Positions 14,558 to 22,303 of a DNA stretch of 64,000 bases are shown here, one piece after another. Each line of letters opens with the position of its first letter. The stretch's first letter is position 1. The notes under the pieces were generated by a model. The model saw only the letters and a program-made list of their open reading frames with translations. It searched no databases and had not been told where the DNA came from. The DNA is from an uncultured Christensenella sp. Its GTDB lineage: Bacteria > Bacillota > Clostridia > Christensenellales > Borkfalkiaceae. The stretch covers positions 123,658 to 187,657 of the forward strand of contig CAJTQF010000002.1 in the NCBI GenBank assembly GCA_910578565.1, written 5' to 3'. The translations under genes were made by a program, and so were the position numbers.

Positions 14558-15060
14558 CAGAGCTTTTTATAACCGAAAACAAAGACCTGTACGGCAAGAC
14601 TGAAATTCTTTTAAAACAGCGCACGGCGATGCCCTTGAAAATTTTGCGCAGCCCGAACGGCAAACCTTATCTCGCGGGCAACCCCCTTTACTTCTCGCTC
14701 TCGCACAGCGGCAACGCGGCGGTTATCGCGATAAGCGAAAATCTGTGCGGCGTGGATTTGGAACTTATATGCGGAAAACAACACGACGCGGTTTTGAAAA
14801 GATTTTCAGATGAAGAGCGCGGCGAAATTAAAAATGAACGCGACTTTCTGAAACACTGGACGGTGCGCGAAAGCTATATAAAAATGCACGGGCTGTCCCT
14901 TGCCGCAAAACTGAAAGACCTTAAATATGTAGGCGGTATTCTGTACGACTGCGGACAAAAAGCCGATTGCCGCATCTATACATACGACGGCGCGGACTAC
15001 ATTATTTCCCTTTGCGTTCAGTCCGAAGACGAAACTCCGCCTGAAATAAAAAATATCTGA
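14554..15060 (+). CDS. 4'-phosphopantetheinyl transferase (Sfp-type)
   Basis: 168 residues, a small Sfp/Gsp-type PPTase. FSLSHSGNAA (47-56), GVDLE with Mg-binding D68 and E70, and WTVRESYIK (102-110) correspond to the family's SHS, GxDxE and WxxKEAxxK motifs, with arginine in place of the first lysine. It moves phosphopantetheine from CoA to carrier proteins. No carrier-protein gene is in view, so it may serve fatty-acid ACP or an unlinked megasynthase. It overlaps fruK by 4 nt, an unusual partner, and ends directly in a terminator. Confidence 0.88.
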   Translation: MTELFITENKDLYGKTEILLKQRTAMPLKILRSPNGKPYLAGNPLYFSLSHSGNAAVIAISENLCGVDLELICGKQHDAVLKRFSDEERGEIKNERDFLKHWTVRESYIKMHGLSLAAKLKDLKYVGGILYDCGQKADCRIYTYDGADYIISLCVQSEDETPPEIKNI

Positions 15061-15085
15061 CCCGCCTGTTATTACGCGGGTTTTT
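15060..15085 (+). terminator. terminator of the fruK-PPTase operon
   Basis: ACCCGC / GCGGGT stem around a ten-base loop, followed by TTTTTCGTTTT. The first stem base is the last base of the stop codon. Confidence 0.85.
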
Positions 15086-15097
15086 CGTTTTATTCTA

Positions 15098-15126
15098 TTG
15101 CCATACGGCGGCTTTTCTGCTATAAT
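15098..15126 (+). promoter_or_regulatory. mtnN-luxS operon promoter, predicted leaderless
   Basis: TTGCCA (15098-15103), 17-bp spacer, perfect TATAAT (15121-15126), then CGGATT and the ATG at 15133. The expected start point is the A of the ATG. Confidence 0.75.
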
Positions 15127-15132
15127 CGGATT

Positions 15133-15789
15133 ATGAAAGTATTTGTTATTGCAATGCAAAAAGAAGCGCAACCTTTACTGGACAAGCTGGCAAACCCTGC
15201 AGAGCGCACAGTTTGCGGGAAACGCATTTTTACGGGCGAACTTTATAACCGCCCAACAGGCGTGGTAATTTGCGGCGTGGGTAAAGTAAACGCGGCATGC
15301 GGCGCGCAGTACGCAATAGACTGTCTTGGCGCGGACGAAATTATCAATTTAGGCGTTGCCGGCGGACTTAACGCAAGCGTTAAAACAGGAGAAATTTACT
15401 GCGTTTCACAAGCGGTGCAGTACGATTTTGATTTGACGCAGCTTAACGGCACGCGCATAGGAACGCTTGACGAGTGCAATGAAAACTATCTTCCGTTAAA
15501 GCGGGGCGGCTATCCCGAAAGGAAGCTCGCCACAGGAGACAGGTTCAACGACAGCAAGGACGATTACAGACTGCTGACCGAAGAGTTGCAAGCCGATATC
15601 AGAGATATGGAAGGCGCGGCAATTGCGCAGGTATGCATGCATGCAAAAGTCCCCTTCCGCTCTTTTAAAATTATTTCAGACATTGCGGGAAGCGGCTCAA
15701 CCACCGAACAGTATTTAAAAAATCTGTCCCTTTGCTTTGAAACCCTTACGCGCGAACTACAAAATATTACGGAATTGATATATGGATAA
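15133..15789 (+). CDS. mtnN: 5'-methylthioadenosine/S-adenosylhomocysteine nucleosidase
   Basis: 218 residues of the PNP/MTAN family. FVIAMQKEAQPLL at the N-terminus, INLGVAGGLN near residue 75 and DMEGAAIAQV near 157 (substrate glutamate and methionine region) are diagnostic, as is the late SDIAGSGS with its catalytic aspartate. It removes adenine from SAH and MTA, producing S-ribosylhomocysteine for LuxS, whose gene follows with an 8-nt overlap. It heads a four-gene operon (mtnN-luxS-ung-apgM) in which every junction overlaps. No Shine-Dalgarno is present upstream. Confidence 0.93.
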   Translation: MKVFVIAMQKEAQPLLDKLANPAERTVCGKRIFTGELYNRPTGVVICGVGKVNAACGAQYAIDCLGADEIINLGVAGGLNASVKTGEIYCVSQAVQYDFDLTQLNGTRIGTLDECNENYLPLKRGGYPERKLATGDRFNDSKDDYRLLTEELQADIRDMEGAAIAQVCMHAKVPFRSFKIISDIAGSGSTTEQYLKNLSLCFETLTRELQNITELIYG

Positions 15790-16210
15790 AATACCTTCGT
15801 TTTCGAAAAATCACGATATTCTTGAGATCGGTCTGCACGAATGCGGAACCGCGCACGGCGTAAGCACGTTCGACCTGCGTTTTAAAAAACCCAACGGCGG
15901 CGACTACCTTTCTCCGAAAGCCTGCCACACTATAGAACACATTCTTGCAACCGTGTTGCGAAATTCGGACAAAAAGGACTGCATAATTTATTTCGGACCT
16001 ATGGGCTGCCGCACGGGCTTTTATCTTCTGACGGCGGGGCTTGACTACACGCAGGTGCTCGACCTGTTAAAACAGAGTTTTGCCGCTGCTTCGGTTTTTA
16101 CGGAAATTCCGGGTTCGAAACGCGAAGAGTGCGGCAACTACCTTGAACACGACTTAAACGACGCGATTCACGAATGCAAAAAATATCTGGAGATTTTAAA
16201 TAATTTATGA
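15782..16210 (+). CDS. luxS: S-ribosylhomocysteine lyase
   Basis: 142 residues, slightly shorter than the usual 150-160. The metal-binding HTIEH motif (H49, E52, H53) and the third ligand in REECGNYLEHDL (C117) are present, and GCRTGFY supplies the catalytic cysteine C76. LuxS splits S-ribosylhomocysteine into homocysteine and DPD, the precursor of autoinducer-2; with MtnN it forms the activated methyl cycle detoxification branch. Direct coupling to mtnN supports a primarily metabolic role. The next gene, ung, overlaps it by 4 nt. Confidence 0.96.
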   Translation: MDKIPSFSKNHDILEIGLHECGTAHGVSTFDLRFKKPNGGDYLSPKACHTIEHILATVLRNSDKKDCIIYFGPMGCRTGFYLLTAGLDYTQVLDLLKQSFAAASVFTEIPGSKREECGNYLEHDLNDAIHECKKYLEILNNL

Positions 16211-16878
16211 AAGAACTTGGCGGCGGCTGGGACGAACTTTTAGCGCCCCTATTTGCAGATGAAAAATACAAAAAAATACGCGAATTTCTTAAAAAGGAAT
16301 ACAGCGAGCGCATAATCTACCCCGATATGTACGATTTGTACAACTGCTTCCGCTACACGCCTTTAAACGAAATTAAAGCTGTCATTCTTGGACAGGACCC
16401 CTATCACGAACCCAATCAGGCGCACGGTCTGTGTTTTTCCGTAAGAAAGGGCGTGACTATCCCCCCTTCGCTTGTGAATATTTATAAAGAGATTGAGAGT
16501 GATTTGGGAATTAAAGAACCGCGCTGCGGCGACCTTACAAAATGGGCAAACGAAGGCGTTCTGCTTCTGAACACTACTTTGACCGTAAGGGAACATATGG
16601 CAAACTCGCACTCGAACTGCGGCTGGGCGTGGTTTACCGACAACGTGATAAAACTTGTTTCCGAACACACGCAGAACACCGTGTTCATATTGTGGGGCGG
16701 AAACGCGCGTAGCAAAGCCGCGCTTATCGACCAGAGCAAACACTTGATTTTGCAATGCGCCCACCCCTCACCCCTTTCGGCTTACAACGGATTTTTCGGT
16801 TGTAAACATTTTTCAAAGGCAAACGAATATCTTATAAAGCACGGTAAAAAACCTATTGACTGGGATTTGAATATATGA
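16207..16878 (+). CDS. ung: uracil-DNA glycosylase, family 1
   Basis: 223 residues. The water-activating loop GQDPYHEPNQAHGLCFSV begins at residue 62 with catalytic D64, and the minor-groove intercalation loop is HPSPLSAYNGFFGCKHFSKAN-type, near residue 180. Ung removes uracil arising from cytosine deamination. Its start overlaps luxS by 4 nt (ATGA) and its stop overlaps apgM by 4 nt. Its place inside a methyl-cycle operon seems to be a genomic convenience rather than a pathway link. Confidence 0.96.
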   Translation: MKELGGGWDELLAPLFADEKYKKIREFLKKEYSERIIYPDMYDLYNCFRYTPLNEIKAVILGQDPYHEPNQAHGLCFSVRKGVTIPPSLVNIYKEIESDLGIKEPRCGDLTKWANEGVLLLNTTLTVREHMANSHSNCGWAWFTDNVIKLVSEHTQNTVFILWGGNARSKAALIDQSKHLILQCAHPSPLSAYNGFFGCKHFSKANEYLIKHGKKPIDWDLNI

Positions 16879-18086
16879 AATATGCAGTAATTCTGGGCGA
16901 CGGTATGGCGGACCGGAAAATACCCGCCCTTGCAGACAAAACCTGTCTTGAAGCGGCGCATACGCCGACTCTCGACGCGCTTGTCCCCCTTTCGGAAGTG
17001 GGGCTTTGCAAAACCGTACCCGACGGATTTAACCCTGCGAGCGACGTTGCAAATATGTCCGTTCTGGGATTTGACCCCAAGCGGTATTACAGCGGACGTT
17101 CGCCGCTGGAAGCGGTGGCTATGGGGATTAAAATAGCAGAAACCGACGTTACTTTACGCTGTAACCTTGTCACCCTTTCCGACGAGGAAAATTTTGAAGA
17201 CAAAAAAATGCTTGATTATTCGGCGGGAGATATTCCCACCGAAGAAGCCGCACAGCTTATCGACAGCCTTAAACGCGCGATAGACAGCGACTGTTTCACC
17301 CTTTATACAGGCGTGTCTTACAGGCACTGTCTCGTAGTAAAAAACGGCGTAACGGGGCACAAACTTACCCCGCCGCACGACATTACCGACAAACCGATAA
17401 AAGACAGCCTGCCCAACGGGGTTTACGGGGAAACTTATCTTAGCTTGATGAAAAAAAGCCACGATATTCTGAAAAATCACCCGATAAACTTAAAAAGAGT
17501 TAAAGAAGGCAAAAAGCCCGCAAACAGCATATGGCTTTGGGGCGAAGGGACAAAACCCGCGCTTGAAAGTTTTAAAAAATTGCGCGGCGCAAAAGGCGGA
17601 ATGATTTCCGCGGTAGACCTTTTAAAAGGTATTGCCTGTCTTGCCGATATGCAAATTTTACCGGTTGACGGCATTACCGGCAATTACTACACAAATTTTG
17701 AGGGCAAAGCGAACGCCGCGGCGGACGCGCTTGAAAACGGGCTGGACTTTGTCTATATCCATATGGAAGCCCCCGACGAATGCGGACACCACGGCGATAT
17801 AGAACACAAAGTGCAATCAATTGAAAAAATAGACGGCGTTGTAAAAACGCTTTCGGAGCGGCTTAAAGCGGCGGGCGAACATTTTGCAATTTTAGTCTGT
17901 CCCGACCACGCCACCCCCTGCGCGGTTAGGACCCACGTATCCGAACCGGTCCCCTATCTTATATACACCGACAAAAAGAGCCTTGCAAACGGCGCGCGGC
18001 GCTACACAGAAAGCGAAGCCGCGAAAACGGGCGCATATATCGGCGAAGGTCATAAACTGATTGAACGGCTTTTATCCATCAAATAA
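16875..18086 (+). CDS. cofactor-independent phosphoglycerate mutase, ApgM type
   Basis: 403 residues of the alkaline phosphatase superfamily, archaeal-type ApgM branch. VILGDGMADRKIP at the N-terminus binds metal, PASDVANMSVLGFDP (about 54-68) is diagnostic and contains the phosphorylated serine, and the C-terminal YIHMEAPDECGHHGD and VCPDHATP carry the remaining metal ligands. It interconverts 2- and 3-phosphoglycerate; some bacterial members have been proposed to act as homoserine kinases, which cannot be excluded here. Last gene of the mtnN operon, with a strong terminator 7 nt after the stop. Confidence 0.9.
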   Translation: MKYAVILGDGMADRKIPALADKTCLEAAHTPTLDALVPLSEVGLCKTVPDGFNPASDVANMSVLGFDPKRYYSGRSPLEAVAMGIKIAETDVTLRCNLVTLSDEENFEDKKMLDYSAGDIPTEEAAQLIDSLKRAIDSDCFTLYTGVSYRHCLVVKNGVTGHKLTPPHDITDKPIKDSLPNGVYGETYLSLMKKSHDILKNHPINLKRVKEGKKPANSIWLWGEGTKPALESFKKLRGAKGGMISAVDLLKGIACLADMQILPVDGITGNYYTNFEGKANAAADALENGLDFVYIHMEAPDECGHHGDIEHKVQSIEKIDGVVKTLSERLKAAGEHFAILVCPDHATPCAVRTHVSEPVPYLIYTDKKSLANGARRYTESEAAKTGAYIGEGHKLIERLLSIK

Positions 18087-18092
18087 AAATTT

Positions 18093-18124
18093 ACGCGGCG
18101 CGCCTTTAAAAAGGCGCGCCGCGT
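18093..18124. terminator. bidirectional terminator between apgM and the coat genes
   Basis: Fourteen-base-pair perfect stem (18093-18106 with 18111-18124), TAAA loop. AAATAAAAATTT precedes it, giving a T-rich tail on the minus strand; TATTTCG follows on the plus strand. Confidence 0.88.
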
Positions 18125-18130
18125 ATTTCG

Positions 18131-18424
18131 TTAATTGGCTTTTAACGATTTTTTCTGTTTTTTGTACGTATCGGTAGCGGTGTCAATCATACTTTTATTC
18201 GCGGGCTGCGGGTCGCAGTATCCGCGGGAACGCATCTGGTTAAAAATGCAGTACTGGTTTTCCGCAACGCCCAGAAGGTTTTCGGAAAAGTTTTTTCTCA
18301 CCGTTTTCGTGCTTCCTTCATACAGCGCGGTAGTGTACAGCGACATAAGGTGTTTTTCCGCGTCAAGCATATCGGTCAAAGTGTCTTTTTCGTTTAATGT
18401 GCAATCCATTTTAGTCAGTTTCAT
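18131..18424 (-). CDS. spore coat protein, CotF family
   Basis: 97 residues, mostly helical. LNEKDTLTDMLDAEKHLMSLYTTALYE is a typical Coat_F opening in two adjoining parts, followed by ENQYCIFNQMRSRGYCDP. Family members are ferritin-like helical bundles that coat the spore in Bacillus and are widespread in Clostridia, also in non-sporulating relatives. Only 2 nt separate it from the upstream gene, so the two are cotranscribed and may form a hetero-oligomer. Confidence 0.85.
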   Translation of the reverse strand: MKLTKMDCTLNEKDTLTDMLDAEKHLMSLYTTALYEGSTKTVRKNFSENLLGVAENQYCIFNQMRSRGYCDPQPANKSMIDTATDTYKKQKKSLKAN

Positions 18425-18426
18425 AA

Positions 18427-18624
18427 TCAGTCCCCCAAAAGTTTTAAAAGCGCGTTGTAACGCTGTTCGTGTTCATCTGCTATTTTGGTAAGCGTTGAAG
18501 ATAAATCAACGTCTGTAAGCGTTTTCGAGTACGCTCTTGCCTTTTTGCAGATAAGCCCTTCCTGCGTGAGCGCGTCGGAAATAAGCCCGAGTTCTTTTGC
18601 CGTAATTTCTGCCATATCAGCCAC
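18427..18624 (-). CDS. small CotF-like/ferritin-like helical protein
   Basis: 65 residues, predicted two-helix hairpin: AKELGLISDALTQEGLICKKARAYSKT and STLTKIADEHEQRYNALLKLL in segments. It matches the short partner protein often found next to CotF. The DEHEQRYNAL stretch resembles ferritin-like helices, but a complete metal site is not visible. Strong Shine-Dalgarno AAGGAG 8 nt before the ATG. Its promoter is not a clear sigma-A type, which would fit sporulation sigma control, though I cannot assign one. Confidence 0.78.
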   Translation of the reverse strand: MADMAEITAKELGLISDALTQEGLICKKARAYSKTLTDVDLSSTLTKIADEHEQRYNALLKLLGD

Positions 18625-18710
18625 TCCTTTTTACCGTTTTAATTTGGTTCATTAAACGGTTCACTCCATTTATTGCCGGATTTACCGCAAATTAAACTTT
18701 TTTCAAGCGT

Positions 18711-18739
18711 TTGACAGGCTTGCGGTATTGTGCTAAAAT
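18711..18739 (+). promoter_or_regulatory. promoter of the SDR-EFR1 operon
   Basis: TTGACA (18711-18716), 17-bp spacer, TAAAAT (18734-18739). Predicted leader about 36 nt, with only a weak AGAAG ribosome site. Confidence 0.85.
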
Positions 18740-18781
18740 ATTTAGCGTGGAAATTTTCTCACAGGGGAACACAAGAAGAAT

Positions 18782-20341
18782 ATGATAAAAATAGCATTGA
18801 CCGGAACGACCGGCGCAATGGGCGGCGAAGTGCTTTTACACCTTTTACAGTCGTCCGAAAACTTTTTTGTAAAATGTATACTCTTTGACGAAGAGAAAAA
18901 ACTTCCTTCCTTCGTTAAAAAAACTTTTAAAAAATACCCGTCGCGCATACAGGCTTTTAAAGGCGACATTGCGAACTACGACGATTGTGAAAAACTGATT
19001 GAAGGCGCCGACTACGTTATAAACTGCGCGTCAAAAATCCCGCCCAAATCGGACCACGACCCGAAAGGCACGTATTTAAGCAACTTTATAGGAACTAAAA
19101 ATATTGTAGACGCGATAAATGCAAGCGGGCGCGAAATAGGCTATGTGCATATTGCAACCGTAGCGATGTACGGCGACAGAAGCTATCCCACCTGCTGGAT
19201 ACGCGTGGGCGACCCCGTAATTTCAAGCGACTACGACTACTATTCTCTGTATAAACTTAAAGCCGAACGCTACGTTTTAGAAAGCGGACTTAAAAAATTC
19301 GTATCTTTACGACAGACCGCCGTTTTGCACAAATATATGTTCACGAACAACCTTAAAGACGGGCTTATGTTCCATACTACCTGGAACGGCACGCTTGAAT
19401 GGGTGACCGACTGCGACAGCGGCAGGCTGTGCACAAACCTTGTTGAGCGCGACGTGAACGGCGGGCTTGAAGGGTTCTGGAACAAAATTTACAACATTGG
19501 GGGGGGCAGCGAATGCCGCGTTACAGGTTTTGAAACCTTTGAACAGTGTTTCAGACTTGCAGGTTCAAAGACCAAAAAAATATTTAACCCCAACTGGAAT
19601 ATTACACGCAACTTCCACGGCGGCTGGTTTTACGACAGCGACGATCTTGAAAATCTGCTCGGTTTCCGCAGCGAAACAAACAAAGATTTCTGGCACAGAA
19701 TGAGCAAAAAGTACAGCTACTTCAAGCTGGGCGGAGTAGTCCCTTCTCCCCTTTTATCAAAGTTTGCGATACAGCGCCTGTTTAAAAACACCAACTCGCC
19801 CATGTACTGGCTGAAACACGGCAAAGACGGCAGAGTTAAAGCCTTTTTCGGCGGGCGCGAAAAGTATGAACAACTTCCGTCGGACTGGGAAAACTTCCCC
19901 CTTTTGTGCGAAGGCAAACTTACCGACGGCACGCAAATAGATTACGCAGAGTATAAAAATATCCAAAACGCCAAACCCTATCTTTTAGACCACGGTTATG
20001 ACGAAAGCAAGCCCTTGGAAGAGCTTGAATATTCCGATTTGCAGCAGGCGGCGCATTTCCGCGGCGGCAAATGTCTTGAAAAAGACTATAAGGCTGGGGA
20101 CATCTATAAAAAAGTAGACTGGCAGTGTAAAGAAGGTCACACCTTTTCCACTTCGCCTTACACCGTTTTAAAGGGCGGTTACTGGTGTCCGCACTGCTGC
20201 GAACCCAAACCCTGGCAGTACGGCAGGCTATCCGACATACCTTTTTACGGACAAGTTTATTTTGCCACTCACGGTAAAGACGAAATTTGCGACGTATATC
20301 CCCTTTCGGAAGACGAAGACGATTTTTTGATTGAAAGATGA
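18782..20341 (+). CDS. extended SDR (NAD-dependent epimerase/dehydratase) with C-terminal zinc-ribbon-like domain
   Basis: 519 residues. The Rossmann part starts ALTGTTGAMGGEVL (GxxGxxG, residues 7-13) and continues with D-rich NCASKIPP and YSLYKLKAERYV (YxxxK active pair, near residue 157). Residues from about 370 on are not part of a classical SDR: they include GGKCLEKDY, CKEGHTF and CPHCCEPKPW, a probable zinc ribbon. Substrate unknown. The gene overlaps the next gene by 4 nt (ATGA), so the SDR and the flavodoxin-ferredoxin protein are made together, suggesting that one delivers electrons to the other. Confidence 0.82.
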   Translation: MIKIALTGTTGAMGGEVLLHLLQSSENFFVKCILFDEEKKLPSFVKKTFKKYPSRIQAFKGDIANYDDCEKLIEGADYVINCASKIPPKSDHDPKGTYLSNFIGTKNIVDAINASGREIGYVHIATVAMYGDRSYPTCWIRVGDPVISSDYDYYSLYKLKAERYVLESGLKKFVSLRQTAVLHKYMFTNNLKDGLMFHTTWNGTLEWVTDCDSGRLCTNLVERDVNGGLEGFWNKIYNIGGGSECRVTGFETFEQCFRLAGSKTKKIFNPNWNITRNFHGGWFYDSDDLENLLGFRSETNKDFWHRMSKKYSYFKLGGVVPSPLLSKFAIQRLFKNTNSPMYWLKHGKDGRVKAFFGGREKYEQLPSDWENFPLLCEGKLTDGTQIDYAEYKNIQNAKPYLLDHGYDESKPLEELEYSDLQQAAHFRGGKCLEKDYKAGDIYKKVDWQCKEGHTFSTSPYTVLKGGYWCPHCCEPKPWQYGRLSDIPFYGQVYFATHGKDEICDVYPLSEDEDDFLIER

Positions 20342-21237
20342 AAGTAATATTATACGTTTTTTCAGGCACGGGCAACACGCTTAAAGTTGCCGCGCTCTAT
20401 AAAAAATATATGAATGCGGACGTAACCGTTTACCGCATATCCGAAAAGAGCGGAAAATTCCCTTCGCCCGAAGAATACGACCTTGTGGGCGTAGGATATC
20501 CCATTCACGCTTTTTCCGCACCCGAACCCGTAATTAATTTTTGCAAAAAACTTCCCGCGGTTGCTTACCGCAGGACGTTCGTTTTCAAAACTTCGGGCGA
20601 AGGATTGCATCTGAACGACGGCTCGTCGCAGAAGTGTATCAAAATTCTTAAAAAGAAAGGCTATGACGTAACGCTTGAACGGCACATTGTTATGCCTTAC
20701 AATATGATTTACCGCCACTCCGACGCTATGGCGAAACAGATGTGGATTTACGCAAAAGCGTTAGTTAAGTTAAGCTGTAACGAACTTGAAAGTTTTAAGC
20801 GTGAAAACGTAAAAGAACCATTTTATAAGACCTTTTTTATACCGCCTTTGAACTGGATTGAAAGTAAATTTGCGCATTTTCACGGTCCTATGTTCAAAGT
20901 GGATACAAATAAATGTATCGACTGCGGCAAATGCGCGGGCGTATGCCCCGAAAACAACATTGAAAAAATCGACGGCAAGTATAAATTCGGGCATAAGTGC
21001 GTCCTTTGTATGGGTTGCTCGTTCGGCTGTCCCGTTGACGCTATCCACGTAGGCGTATTCAAGTACTGGAAAGTAAACGGCAGTTACCGGCTTGAAGAGC
21101 TTGTAAGGGACGACTCTATTCAATTCCCCCTTGTGCCGGACAACGCGAAAGGAATTTACAGGCTTTACAAAAAGTATTACCAAGAAGTTGACGAAATGCT
21201 TGAAGACGGCGACGTTGATTTGAACGCTTACGTTTAA
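20338..21237 (+). CDS. EFR1-type flavodoxin-ferredoxin fusion
   Basis: 299 residues. The N-terminal flavodoxin-like domain has the FMN phosphate loop FSGTGNTLKVA (about residues 8-18). The C-terminal part, after residue 190, carries two [4Fe-4S] motifs, CIDCGKCAGVCPE and CVLCMGCSFGCPVDA. The EFR1 family name is used for such fusions, which are common in anaerobes; their partners are mostly unknown. Here it is translationally coupled to the SDR gene. About 80 nt without a clear terminator separate it from the PopT-like gene, which has its own promoter. Confidence 0.88.
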   Translation: MKVILYVFSGTGNTLKVAALYKKYMNADVTVYRISEKSGKFPSPEEYDLVGVGYPIHAFSAPEPVINFCKKLPAVAYRRTFVFKTSGEGLHLNDGSSQKCIKILKKKGYDVTLERHIVMPYNMIYRHSDAMAKQMWIYAKALVKLSCNELESFKRENVKEPFYKTFFIPPLNWIESKFAHFHGPMFKVDTNKCIDCGKCAGVCPENNIEKIDGKYKFGHKCVLCMGCSFGCPVDAIHVGVFKYWKVNGSYRLEELVRDDSIQFPLVPDNAKGIYRLYKKYYQEVDEMLEDGDVDLNAYV

Positions 21238-21275
21238 AAAATTGCGCAGCTTAAAATTTTTAAGTTGCGCTTTAA

Positions 21276-21305
21276 TTTATAAATAACACAAAACAGGCAT
21301 ATAAT
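21276..21305 (+). promoter_or_regulatory. promoter of the DUF368 gene, short leader
   Basis: TTTATA (21276-21281), 18-bp spacer, perfect TATAAT (21300-21305), then 12 nt to the ATG. The expected leader is about 6 nt (AACGGT), with no room for a Shine-Dalgarno. Confidence 0.5.
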
Positions 21306-21317
21306 TTTTATAACGGT

Positions 21318-22205
21318 ATGAAAGTAAAAGAATTTTTTAAACACTTCGGAATAGGCGCGGCGATAGGCGTTTCGGTAATAACCCCCGGCATTAGCGGGGG
21401 AACAATCGCCGTACTTTTTAAAATTTACGACCGCATTATAAACGCGGTAAGCAACCTGCGGCGCGAATTTAAAAAGAGCATTCTCTTTTTGCTGCCCATT
21501 CTTATAGGAGCCGTGTGCGGGCTTGCCGCGCTGTACTTTCCTTTAAGCTATGCGCTCGACCACGCGCCTCTACCCACCATCTTGCTGTTTACAGGGCTTA
21601 TGATAGGCTCGTTCCCCAAAATGTTTAAAGACGCTTTCAAATACGGAATAAAGAAGCTGGACAGCATTGCAATTATTTTGCCCGTTGCGCTTGTCGTAGG
21701 AATATGTTTTATTCCCGGTCTCGGCGAAGTGGACCTTTCGGTAAATATGCCGATATACGGATATTTCCTTCTTATCCTTGTAGGCGCCTTGGCTTCCTGC
21801 GCGCTGGTAGTTCCGGGTATAAGCGGCTCTATGCTGCTGTTGATATTGGGGTACTACGATTCTATTTTGAACACAGTTTCGGCGTTAAAAACATCGTTGG
21901 GTCACTCAATTTTGGTTCTTGCGCTGTTTGCGGCAGGCGTTCTGATAGGCTTTTTCAGTATCGCAAAACTTATGAAACTATTTCTGACCCGTTTTCCGCG
22001 TACAACATACTGGGCGATTATCGGTTTTGTCGTAGGCTCTGTTGCCGCGCCGTTTATAACTTTCGGCACGAACTTCCCCGACGCCCCGCCTATAGACAGC
22101 ATACAGATTGCAGCAGGCGCAATTTTGTGCATTGCGGGAATAATTTTGGCTTATACCCTTTGTGCCATTGCCGATTCGGGCAAAAAAATAAAACCTTTGA
22201 ACTGA
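21318..22205 (+). CDS. DUF368/PopT-type polyprenyl phosphate transporter
   Basis: 295 residues, about eight transmembrane helices. The two family re-entrant motifs are present: GVSVITPGISGGTIAVL near residue 19 and ALVVPGISGSMLLLILG near residue 160. Members of this family return undecaprenyl phosphate across the cytoplasmic membrane for reuse in cell-wall synthesis. No SD can be seen, in line with the short predicted leader. It is convergent with rpoC across a strong bidirectional terminator. Link with the preceding SDR-EFR1 pair is only by position. Confidence 0.9.
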   Translation: MKVKEFFKHFGIGAAIGVSVITPGISGGTIAVLFKIYDRIINAVSNLRREFKKSILFLLPILIGAVCGLAALYFPLSYALDHAPLPTILLFTGLMIGSFPKMFKDAFKYGIKKLDSIAIILPVALVVGICFIPGLGEVDLSVNMPIYGYFLLILVGALASCALVVPGISGSMLLLILGYYDSILNTVSALKTSLGHSILVLALFAAGVLIGFFSIAKLMKLFLTRFPRTTYWAIIGFVVGSVAAPFITFGTNFPDAPPIDSIQIAAGAILCIAGIILAYTLCAIADSGKKIKPLN

Positions 22206-22264
22206 CTCACGACCGAACGGCTTCTATTATGCGCTAATGTACAACCTGCTTAATTTGAAATTTT

Positions 22265-22292
22265 AAACCCCCGACCGAACGGTCGGGGGTTT
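22265..22292. terminator. bidirectional terminator between DUF368 gene and rpoC
   Basis: Twelve-base-pair perfect stem AAACCCCCGACC / GGTCGGGGGTTT with GAAC loop; TTTAAAATTT on the minus side and TGTTTTAATT on the plus side. Confidence 0.9.
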
Positions 22293-22303
22293 GTTTTAAT
22301 TAA

